Shown here: piece after piece, positions 27,705 to 34,435 of the stretch
Position numbering within the stretch: the stretch's first letter is position 1
Layout: each line of letters begins with the position of its first letter
Assembly: GCA_018266075.1 (NCBI GenBank)
Contig: JAFEBB010000036.1
Location: 17,280-81,279 of the forward strand
DNA length: 64,000 nucleotides
Source: Deltaproteobacteria bacterium
GTDB taxonomy: Bacteria; Myxococcota; Myxococcia; Myxococcales; SZAS-1
Direction: 5' to 3'
Notes under the pieces: generated by a model
What the model was told of the DNA's origin: nothing
Databases searched by the model: none
Seen by the model: the letters and a program-made list of their open reading frames with translations, nothing else
Made by a program: the position numbers and the translations under genes

Positions 27705-28445
27705 ATGGTTCGCCACTCCCACGATGGCCACGGTGAGCACACCCACGACGGCGAGCACGGGCACACGCACGAGCACTGGCTGCATCCCGGCCTGTTCCAC
27801 GAGCGCGACAAGCCGCTGAACCGCGACTACGCCAAGCGCTCGTTCACGGTCGGCATCGGCGGGCCGGTGGGAAGCGGCAAGACCGCGCTGGTGCTCGCGC
27901 TCTGCCGCGCGCTGCGCGAGAGGCACTCGCTGGGCGTGGTGACCAACGACATCTTCACCCGCGAGGACGCCGAGTTCCTCACGCGCAACGAGGCGCTCGC
28001 TCCCGAGCGGATCCGCGCGGTGGAGACCGGCGGCTGTCCGCACGCGGCGATCCGCGAAGACATCACGCCCAACCTGCTCGCGCTCGAAGAGCTCATGAAG
28101 AGCGTGAAGCCCGAGCTCTTGATCGTCGAGAGTGGCGGCGACAACCTGGCCGCGCAATACAGCCGCGAGCTCGTGGACTATACAATATATGTGATTGACG
28201 TCGCCGGCGGCGACAAGGTGCCGCGCAAGGGCGGCCCGGGCATCACCCAGTCGGATCTCCTGGTCATCAACAAGACCGACCTCGCGCCGAGCGTGGGCGC
28301 GAGCCTGGAGGTCATGGCCCGCGACGCCAAGAAGATGCGCGGCGATGGCCCGGTGGTGTTCTCGCAAGTGACGCGCGCGGTCGGCGTCGACGAGATCAGC
28401 AAGCACGTCCTCGGCGCTTGGCGCGAGGCCGTCGCGACGAAGTAG
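27705..28445 (+). CDS. ureG: Urease accessory GTPase UreG with His-rich N-terminal extension
   Basis: A 246-residue SIMIBI-class GTPase. The core is standard: P-loop [56 protein letters not shown], and the nucleotide-base motif VINKTDLAP. Before it lies a 25-residue His/Asp-rich tail ([20 protein letters not shown]) with nine or more His residues, likely nickel-storing. Because no ureE is present in this cluster, this tail may replace the metal-delivery role of UreE (inference). The ATG at 27705 has GGAG six bases upstream; an in-frame TTG at 27693 is less likely. The stop abuts the convergent NYN gene. Confidence 0.95.
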   Translation: MVRHSHDGHGEHTHDGEHGHTHEHWLHPGLFHERDKPLNRDYAKRSFTVGIGGPVGSGKTALVLALCRALRERHSLGVVTNDIFTREDAEFLTRNEALAPERIRAVETGGCPHAAIREDITPNLLALEELMKSVKPELLIVESGGDNLAAQYSRELVDYTIYVIDVAGGDKVPRKGGPGITQSDLLVINKTDLAPSVGASLEVMARDAKKMRGDGPVVFSQVTRAVGVDEISKHVLGAWREAVATK

Positions 28446-29369
28446 TCAGTGCCCCTCGTCGTCGCGCTGGGCAGGGGCCGGCTCCGGCTCCACCGGCTCC
28501 ATCTGATCGATCGACTCGGGCTGATCGCTCGCCTCCGACTCCGGCGCGGCCTCGGGCGGCACCACGTACCACTGCCGCCCGTGCTGCTGGCGGCGGAGCA
28601 GCCCCTCGCGCTCCATCGCCGCGAGCAGCTTGTTGAAGCTCGAGAAGCCGTGATCGCGCTCGTCGAAGTCGGGCTCCTTGCGGACGATCGTCTCCTTGAT
28701 GAACGACGGATTGATCGGCTGCGTCGCGGCCGCGAGGAGGTTGTGCACCACCTCTCGCGCCACCTCGGGCACCTCGCCCGTCTCCGGCAGCTCGGCCTTC
28801 TCGCCCTTCTCGGTCTTCTCAGCGCCGCGTCCACCGCGACGCCCACGACCGCCGCGACCGCGCCGGCCGCCGTCCTTCGCGCCCTCGGCCTTCTCCTCGC
28901 CGCGGCGCTCGGTGTCGGGCTTCAGGTAGATGAACTCGTCGCAGGCCTTCACGAAGAACGGCGACGTCGCTTCCTTGATCGCCAGGCCAATGACGATCTT
29001 GTTGTTCTCGCGCAGCTTGTACGCCAGCGGGCAGAAGTCGGAGTCACCGGAGGCGATCACGAAGGTGTCGATGTGCTCGCGCGCGTAGCAGAGCTCGAGT
29101 GCGTCGATGACCAGGCGGATGTCGGCGCTGTTCTTCCCCGCGCGCGTGGACGGCGGCACGTCGACGAGCTCCACGCCCGCCTCGTGCAAGGTGCGCGTGG
29201 CCTCGCGGAAGCGCGCCCAGTCGCAGTACGCGCGCCGGAAGACCACCTTCCCCTTCTCCAGCAGGCGATCCAGCGAAGGCTGAAGGTCGAACTTCGACGC
29301 CGAAACCCCCGTGTTGGTCACCAGGTTCTCGAAGTCGATGAAGAGTGCGATGCGGCGCTCAGCGGTCAT
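28446..29369 (-). CDS. NYN-domain (LabA/DUF88-like) putative RNase with OST-HTH/LOTUS domain
   Basis: A 307-residue protein. Residues 1-150 form a NYN nuclease-like domain with acidic site residues in ALFIDFENLV, NSADIRLVIDALELC and VIASGDSDFCPLA. A linker rich in Arg/Gly (RRGRGGRGRRGGRG) could bind RNA. Residues about 190-265 match an OST-HTH/LOTUS domain: REVVHNLLAAATQPINPSFI, then FSSFNKLLAAMEREGLLRR. The tail is acidic and Pro-rich. This combination is found in proteins that bind structured RNA or DNA. The start MTAERRIALFID at 29369 is chosen because a longer frame lacks a good start. Its stop directly touches the ureG stop on the other strand. Confidence 0.85.
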   Translation of the reverse strand: MTAERRIALFIDFENLVTNTGVSASKFDLQPSLDRLLEKGKVVFRRAYCDWARFREATRTLHEAGVELVDVPPSTRAGKNSADIRLVIDALELCYAREHIDTFVIASGDSDFCPLAYKLRENNKIVIGLAIKEATSPFFVKACDEFIYLKPDTERRGEEKAEGAKDGGRRGRGGRGRRGGRGAEKTEKGEKAELPETGEVPEVAREVVHNLLAAATQPINPSFIKETIVRKEPDFDERDHGFSSFNKLLAAMEREGLLRRQQHGRQWYVVPPEAAPESEASDQPESIDQMEPVEPEPAPAQRDDEGH

Positions 29370-29426
29370 GGGTGCCCTCGGTGACCACTCGATAACACGC
29401 CTGCCCCGCGCACGCGTGGTCAAGTT

Positions 29427-29825
29427 CTACGATTTGGCGTCGGTCTTGAACATCAAGGGCGGCACGCGCCGATGAGCACCGCTTGGCCACGCGAGCGGTG
29501 CCGTAGCGGCCGATGTAGCGCGCCACCTCGCCGCCGCGGTGGAGTGCCCCACGTGGATGGCCTTCTGCAGATCCAGCGCCTTCACCAGCGCGGCGAGGTC
29601 GTCGGCGTAGGTGTCCATGTCGTTGCCGCGCCAGGGCTGGCTGGAGCGCCCGTGCCCGCGGCGGTCGTGGGCCACGCAACGGAACCCGCGCGAGGCCAGG
29701 AAGAGCATCTGGTCTTCGAACGCGTCGGCGGAGAGCGGCCAGCCGTGGCTGAACACCACCGGCTGCCCGCTGCCCCAATCTTTGCAATAAATCCGGGTGC
29801 CGTCCTCGATGACGATCGAGCTCAT
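29427..29825 (-). pseudogene. Decayed, truncated alpha/beta hydrolase (haloperoxidase-like)
   Basis: Starts normally [20 protein letters not shown] and continues with [40 protein letters not shown] and the nucleophile motif VGHST. Just after it the frame is lost: the expected [19 protein letters not shown] appears in another frame, and the family frame then returns at [10 protein letters not shown] before a stop. I count three one-base deletions within about 70 bases (about 29540-29470), which together restore the frame. The remaining half of the hydrolase, with the catalytic Asp and His, is missing. So the gene is non-functional in this form. A sequencing error could explain the deletions, but not the truncation. 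Confidence 0.75.
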
Positions 29826-30165
29826 GAGTGTCTCTCCGGGTCGACGCAGGCGCGACCACGCGGAAGGCTAGGATCTGCGCCGCGCGCCGCACTCCCCGGC
29901 CAGCGGCTGTGAGGGGCCCGGGTTCGCGCGGGAGACGCAGCGGGCGCACGGGCGACCATGACGCACCCCGCTCTCCCCGTGAAACGCCAGGTGGATGAGC
30001 GAGGGCTTGGTGCCCTGCTGAGGCCTGCTGCACTTTCGCGCCGCGTGACCTCGGAGTCGCCCGTCGGGTTGGAGTTCGACGAGTTCAGGCCCGGCACCGC
30101 GTGGTGATCGAGCCCGGCCAGGTCACGGCCGAGCGGCTCACGCTGAACTAGCCGTCAGCGTCGGC
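29826..30165. other. 340-bp gap with no intact gene; possible 3' gene remnant
   Basis: No convincing complete gene. On the plus strand, a short frame ending at the TAG at 30149-30151 reads VGVRRVQARHRVVIEPGQ then VTAERLTLN. That resembles the end of a carboxypeptidase-regulatory or PEGA-like domain and has no upstream gene to belong to, so it may be a leftover. The rest has no recognisable content. Together with the neighbouring decayed hydrolase it looks like a small zone of gene loss. Confidence 0.35.
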
Positions 30166-30723
30166 TCAGCCGCAGCGGTTGTTGCCGTGGCAGTTGTTCG
30201 AGCAGCAGTCGGAGTCCTGCTGGCAGCTGCCGCCTTGCTGCGCGCAGCTGCTGGTGGTGCCGCTCGAGCCGGTGCTGCTCGAGGACGAGTTGCTGGTGCC
30301 CGTGCCCGTGCTGCTCGCGCTGCCGCTGCTCGTGCCCACGGTTCCCGAGCTCGACGAGGACGACGCCGTCGCCGAGGCGCTCGACGACGAGCTGCCATGC
30401 GTGTTGCCGCGGGTGGTGCCGGTGGAGCCCGTCGAGGCGCTGGTCGCGCTGGAGCCGCTCGAGCTCCCGATGGTTCCCGTGCTCGCGGTGCTGCCCGAGC
30501 TCGAGGTCTCGGTCGAGGTGCTGCCGGTCGAGCCGGCGCTCGAGCCGGAGGCCGACCCGCTTGCGTCGCCGCCGGGCACCGCGCAGACGCCGTCGATGCA
30601 GGCGAAGCCGTCGGCGCAGAGGTGGGTCGCGTCGCAGGCGAAGGTCTCCGTGGCCGGGTCCACGGTGTTGGAGCCGCAGGCCGCGAAGGCCAGCGCGAGG
30701 GCGGCGACGAGCTTTCGACTCAC
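30166..30723 (-). CDS. Lipoprotein with Ser-rich linker and C-terminal Cys knot-like module
   Basis: A 185-residue lipoprotein. The signal ends FAACGSN (lipobox AFAAC). Next come a short Cys pair region (FACDATHLCADGFACIDGVC) and a linker of about 90 residues, nearly all Ser, Thr, Gly and Ala. The last 25 residues hold six Cys in the pattern CAQQGGSCQQDSDCCSNNCH, like an inhibitor-knot fold. The GTG start at 30723 overlaps the stop of the upstream gene, and GGGAGG lies before it. Looks like a stalked surface protein; function unknown. Confidence 0.75.
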   Translation of the reverse strand: MSRKLVAALALAFAACGSNTVDPATETFACDATHLCADGFACIDGVCAVPGGDASGSASGSSAGSTGSTSTETSSSGSTASTGTIGSSSGSSATSASTGSTGTTRGNTHGSSSSSASATASSSSSSGTVGTSSGSASSTGTGTSNSSSSSTGSSGTTSSCAQQGGSCQQDSDCCSNNCHGNNRCG

Positions 30724-31703
30724 GGAAACCTCCCGGCCACCGCCACGCCCGAGGGCGTGGGCACCACCGCGACCGGCCGCGAGTAGATCCAAAGCCCCAC
30801 GCCGGCCGCGAGCACCGCCGCGCCCGTCGCGCCCAGGAACACCGCCGTGGAGGCGCGCGAGTTGCCCTCGCTGTAGAGGCTGAAAGCGTCCTGCTGGCTG
30901 AGACCGGTGACGCGGCCGTTGGCGTCCTTGGCCGCATTGGCGAGCTTGCTGCGGTCGGAGCTCGCGCCCAGCGCGAAGGAGGTGCTCCCCGCGAGGAGCG
31001 CCACGCCCGCGCCCGCCACCGCGTACGAGTACGGTCGCAGCGCGGAGTGGTCGGCGGGGGCCGCGTCGGCCTTCAACGAGAGGGGCACGCCCGGCGCGGC
31101 CTTGGCCATGAGCGGCGCCGTCGGCGCACCCAGGGCGAGCAGCGTCGCGCCCGCAGGGCCCAGCAGCTCGGCCCAGTACTTCACCTCGGTCGCGGGCGTG
31201 ATGGGCGCCACGATCTTGCCGTCGGCGGGGACGGCGACCGTGGTCGGCGTGCCGTTGACGTTGAGGCGCACCTGGGTGGCGAGCTTGAGGGCGGCGTCGT
31301 GGACCTCGAGCACCACGGCCTGCACCTGCCCGTTCGCGGAGATGGGATCGGCGGGCTCCACGCTGAGCGGCGCGGCCGCGGCGAGCCAGGCCTTGGCCTC
31401 GGTGAAGCGGCTCGAGACCTTCGGGCTCCACGACGCGCTCGGGGCGGTGTCCGGGGCCAGGTAGAGCAGCTCCTTGAACGCCGCGGTGGACTCGTCGGCC
31501 TTGCCCACGATGGCCTTCACCTCGCCGGTGAGGCTGAGCAGCGCCAGCAGCGTGGCCCGGTCGTTGCCGTCGGCGGAGAGGCCGGCGCGGAGCGCGGTCT
31601 CGGCCTTGTCGTAGCGCAGCGCCGCCATCTCCGAGCGGGCCTGGTCCAGGGGGGCGGGAGGCGCGGCCGCGGCGGCGAGGAGCGCAACGCAGGTGAAGAG
31701 CAT
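30720..31703 (-). CDS. Exported protein of unknown function with two C-terminal membrane segments
   Basis: A 327-residue protein with a signal peptide (MLFTCVALLAAAAAPPAP). The region after it, DQARSEMAALRYDKAETALR, then DRATLLALLSLTGEVKA, looks like a TPR-type helical repeat. The middle is beta-rich (VQAVVLEVHDAALKLATQVR, VRLNVNGTPTTVAVPADGK). Two hydrophobic segments occur near the end (YSYAVAGAGVALLAGSTSFA and AVFLGATGAAVLAAGVGLWI). It is the first gene of a two-gene set with the lipoprotein downstream (4-base overlap). No family could be named with confidence. Confidence 0.7.
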   Translation of the reverse strand: MLFTCVALLAAAAAPPAPLDQARSEMAALRYDKAETALRAGLSADGNDRATLLALLSLTGEVKAIVGKADESTAAFKELLYLAPDTAPSASWSPKVSSRFTEAKAWLAAAAPLSVEPADPISANGQVQAVVLEVHDAALKLATQVRLNVNGTPTTVAVPADGKIVAPITPATEVKYWAELLGPAGATLLALGAPTAPLMAKAAPGVPLSLKADAAPADHSALRPYSYAVAGAGVALLAGSTSFALGASSDRSKLANAAKDANGRVTGLSQQDAFSLYSEGNSRASTAVFLGATGAAVLAAGVGLWIYSRPVAVVPTPSGVAVAGRFP

Positions 31704-31787
31704 GGGTCTTCGAGCCTAGCCCAGTCGATGTCGACGAGCGACGACGTGCCAGGCAGCGACGACCTCCCCTCTCGCGGGTAACAGCCG

Positions 31788-32282
31788 CTACCCCTTGCGC
31801 GTGCGGGTGTCCGCGGCCTTGCGCGCGGCGGCCCGGCGACCCGCGGTCCCCTTGGTGGCCACGGCCTTGCGCGCGGCCCTCCGGCGCTGAGCCGGCCCGC
31901 GGCGCTTGGCCGCGGACTTGGCCTGCTTGGAGAGCGCGCCCGAAGATGCCGCGCGACGCGTCTCACGGCGCAGCGCCCGGGCCACCGCCCGACTCCGCCG
32001 CGCGGACCTGGGGCGCGGCGACTTCGCGCGGGCGAGATCCTGCTCGGCCTTCTTGCGGATCTGCGGCGTGGCGCGCTCGGGCGGCGGCGGTGGCAGCTTC
32101 ACCCCCGAGCGCCGGGCCTTGGAGAGCCCGATGGCGATGGCCTGCTTGGGCGAGCGCGCGCCGTGCTCACCCTCGCGGATGTGGCGCATCTCCTCGTGCA
32201 CGAACTCGCCGGCCTGCACCGACGGCGACTTGCCCGCGGCGGCGTCGGCGCGCGCCCGGTCGATCACCCACTTCCCTGGCAT
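31788..32282 (-). CDS. DUF6496-like protein with basic histone-like tail
   Basis: A 164-residue protein. The first 70 residues include VHEEMRHIREGEHGARSPKQ and AIAIGLSKARRSG, matching the short DUF6496 pattern in which a motif for abundant small proteins is followed by KQAIAIGLSxAR. From about residue 85 on it is a Lys/Arg/Ala-rich tail resembling histone H1 or an AlgP-like DNA-binding protein (ARRSRAVARALRRETRRAAS). Likely a nucleoid-associated protein. Start MPGKWVIDRAR at 32282. No signal peptide. Confidence 0.7.
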   Translation of the reverse strand: MPGKWVIDRARADAAAGKSPSVQAGEFVHEEMRHIREGEHGARSPKQAIAIGLSKARRSGVKLPPPPPERATPQIRKKAEQDLARAKSPRPRSARRSRAVARALRRETRRAASSGALSKQAKSAAKRRGPAQRRRAARKAVATKGTAGRRAAARKAADTRTRKG

Positions 32283-32300
32283 GGCTCCTCCGAAGCGCGC

Positions 32301-32450
32301 TCAGTGGCGCTTGAAGTACTGCACCGCCCGCTCGTGTCGCAGCGCGGCCTCGCGGGTGGGGAAGGTGCCGAGGTTTCGCCGCTTGCCCGTGCGCGGGTTC
32401 TTCTTGCGCGAGTACAGCCGGAACCGGCCCGTGGACAGCTTGCGGATCAT
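32301..32450 (-). CDS. Small basic protein (49 residues)
   Basis: A 49-residue protein MIRKLSTGRFRLYSRKKNPR then TGKRRNLGTFPTREAALRHE. Strongly basic and very coherent for its size. AGGTG lies five bases upstream of the ATG. The short beta-then-helix pattern resembles small DNA- or RNA-binding proteins; no domain named. It lies just upstream of the DUF6496-like gene on the same strand (18 bases), so a two-gene operon of basic proteins is likely. Confidence 0.7.
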   Translation of the reverse strand: MIRKLSTGRFRLYSRKKNPRTGKRRNLGTFPTREAALRHERAVQYFKRH

Positions 32451-32603
32451 CGCGACACCTCGGCCCAAACCGTAGGGCGCCGATGTCGGGAAGGCTCGCC
32501 TGCTCGGATGCTCCTGCGATCTCCGGATGTTGGTCGCCTTCAGATTTCGTGAATCTGCCGCCGGGGCCGCGACACGTAGCCATGCGGGCGGACGGAGCGG
32601 CCG

Positions 32604-33212
32604 ATGCTCTCGGTGGTGGCGGTGCTGCAGCTCACACTGGCGGTGGCTGGCGACGCGCCGGCGCCGGTGCCGGTGGTGCGCGCCGACGATGCCCAGCCGG
32701 TGGTTCTCTCGTTCTCGGGCCCGAAGTTCGGCGCCGCCCTCGACGTCGGCCTGCCCACGGGGATTCAGCTCGCGCCGTACGTGCGCCCGCTCGAGTGGCT
32801 GCAGCTCGACCTGGCGCTCGCACACGACGGCGCCGCCTTCGGCCTGGGCGGCGGGCTCACGCTGGGCGCGCTGGAGTCGTCGTTCACGCCCACCCTGAGC
32901 GTGGATGGCGGACACTTCTTCCGCGGCGACCCCTCCGGAAACCTCGGCTCGGTCACCGGCCTGAACCTCGCGAAGTACACCTGGGCCAAGCAGTTCGACT
33001 TCGATCATGTCGAGGCCCAGGCAGGCGTCCTCTTCGGCTGGCCGAGCGCGCGCTTCTACGTGCGCGCGGGCATCAGCTACCTGCACGCGACGCTGCACGA
33101 CTTCCAGGCCTCGCTGCAGTCGGCGACCCACGACACCACCCTCACCGCCGCCGATCCCACCCTCACCGCGATCGCTCCCTCGGCGCGCGCGGGCATGATG
33201 GTGAGCTTCTGA
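32604..33212 (+). CDS. Predicted outer-membrane protein
   Basis: A 202-residue protein with a signal peptide ending near LTLAVAG. The mature part is Gly-rich and alternates polar and hydrophobic residues: FGAALDVGLPTGIQLAPYVR, AAFGLGGGLTLGALESSFTP, VEAQAGVLFGWPSARFYVRA, GISYLHATLHDF. It ends ARAGMMVSF, a typical C-terminal aromatic residue of an outer-membrane barrel. The stop overlaps the following lipoprotein start (TGATG). Function unknown. Confidence 0.7.
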   Translation: MLSVVAVLQLTLAVAGDAPAPVPVVRADDAQPVVLSFSGPKFGAALDVGLPTGIQLAPYVRPLEWLQLDLALAHDGAAFGLGGGLTLGALESSFTPTLSVDGGHFFRGDPSGNLGSVTGLNLAKYTWAKQFDFDHVEAQAGVLFGWPSARFYVRAGISYLHATLHDFQASLQSATHDTTLTAADPTLTAIAPSARAGMMVSF

Positions 33213-33703
33213 TGCGCGCCCTCGTGCTCAGCGCGCTGGTGCTGGTGGGCTGCGGCGCCACCATCGACGAGCCGTCCATCTGCAAGACGCTGAAGGACCA
33301 GGCCGTCCCCGGTGCGGTGGGACTGAAGGCGATCACCGTGCCCGTGGCGCTCGATCTCCGGCCCGAGCTCAAGACCCTGGGCGTGACCGAGGGCCGCGCC
33401 GAGCTCTCGCAGGTCACGCTGCACGTGGTCGACGGCGTGAGCGATCTCGGCTTCCTCACTTCACTCCGGGTGAACCTGCTCCAGCCCAGCGACGGCGGCG
33501 AGCTGCAGCTCATCGACTACGAGGGCGTCACCGCGCCCACCACGCTGGTGCTCGACGGCGGCGGCGGCGACATCCTCCCCGAGGCGCTCGCGGGGCCCCT
33601 GCAGATGCAGCTCTCGCTGGTGGGCGATCTGCCGGAGAGCACCTGGCACGCCGACGTGAGCGTGTGCCTCTCGGCGCAGGCCGACGTCGGGCTCAAGCTC
33701 TAG
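33212..33703 (+). CDS. Lipoprotein of unknown function
   Basis: A 163-residue lipoprotein (MRALVLSALVLVGCGATIDE). The remainder is beta-rich: VPVALDLRPELKTLGVTEGR, AELSQVTLHVVDGVSDLGFL, LQLIDYEGVTAPTTLVLDGG. Only two Cys occur besides the lipidated one (CKTLK and SVCLSA), so a disulphide is possible. It is co-transcribed with the barrel protein before it; the two may form a pair in the outer membrane. Its stop shares a CTAG with the convergent FHA-like gene. Confidence 0.7.
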   Translation: MRALVLSALVLVGCGATIDEPSICKTLKDQAVPGAVGLKAITVPVALDLRPELKTLGVTEGRAELSQVTLHVVDGVSDLGFLTSLRVNLLQPSDGGELQLIDYEGVTAPTTLVLDGGGGDILPEALAGPLQMQLSLVGDLPESTWHADVSVCLSAQADVGLKL

Positions 33704-34221
33704 CGTCGGGCGCTGCGCGCCTGCTCATCGGCGAGCCGCAAATGAAAGTCGGCCGCGTGGAAGAAGACCAGCTTCACGTCGCCGGCCACGATCTCGTCGC
33801 CCGTGGTCAGCGTGCGCGGCGTCGGGGTGAGCGGTGCGCCGCGGTGCGAGGCAGGCTGCGCGTCCTGCCCCAGCGCCACCGCGTACACGCCCGGCCCGGT
33901 GCAGCTCAGCGCCAGCTGCCGACGCGAGAACGTCGCGTGGTCGATGAGCAGCTCACAGTCCTTGTGGCGCCCCGCGGTGAGCTGCTGGCCTGGCGCCATC
34001 ACCAGCTCGTAGCAGAGCGCGTCGCCCGCTTTGGGCATGTTCCCGCGCGAGGAGCCCATGGTGCTGTGCTCTTCGGCGTCGCGCGCCGGCGGCGCCCACT
34101 TGTCGGGCTCCCACACCAGCCAGCCGCCCTTGTAGCGCCGCGCAAACTCCGCCGGCGAGTGCGCGTAGTGCACCGTGAGGAACGAGAGCAGCGACGCGCG
34201 CGCGGTCGGAGGGAGGGCCAC
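33700..34221 (-). CDS. FHA-like domain protein
   Basis: A 173-residue protein. The segment GQQLTAGRHKDCELLIDHAT, FSRRQLALSCTGPGVYAV matches the phosphothreonine-binding FHA fold, though the usual SxxH is SRRQ, so binding may be altered. A GTG start at 34221 (MALPPTARASLLSFLTVHYA) with a weak ribosome site is used. No other domain. FHA proteins read Thr phosphorylation by Ser/Thr kinases, of which one is encoded at 39905. The last base pairs overlap the preceding convergent gene. Confidence 0.65.
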   Translation of the reverse strand: MALPPTARASLLSFLTVHYAHSPAEFARRYKGGWLVWEPDKWAPPARDAEEHSTMGSSRGNMPKAGDALCYELVMAPGQQLTAGRHKDCELLIDHATFSRRQLALSCTGPGVYAVALGQDAQPASHRGAPLTPTPRTLTTGDEIVAGDVKLVFFHAADFHLRLADEQARSARR

Positions 34222-34435
34222 GACCGGATTCTATCGCGATCGCCGCGCGCCGAGCACACCAGCGCCCACCGGGGACCGCACGGCGCAATGTAACCTTTTG
34301 GTTCACAAGCCCGGGAACGAAATGGTCATCGCCTGCCAGGGCGGCGGGTTGGCCGTGTTCATGAGCAGCTCGGACTGAGGGGCCCTGGCATCAAGACGCG
34401 AAATTCGTTAATGGGCGGCGCCCCAGGAGCTGCCC
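34222..34435. promoter_or_regulatory. Intergenic region with AACC/GGTT palindrome
   Basis: 214 bases between divergent genes. The inverted repeat GTAACCTTTTGGTTCAC at 34290-34306 has AACC/GGTT arms and a TTTT loop. A short frame MVIACQGGGLAVFMSSSD at 34322-34378 is open but looks like a leftover. AGGAG precedes the start at 34436. Confidence 0.45.
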
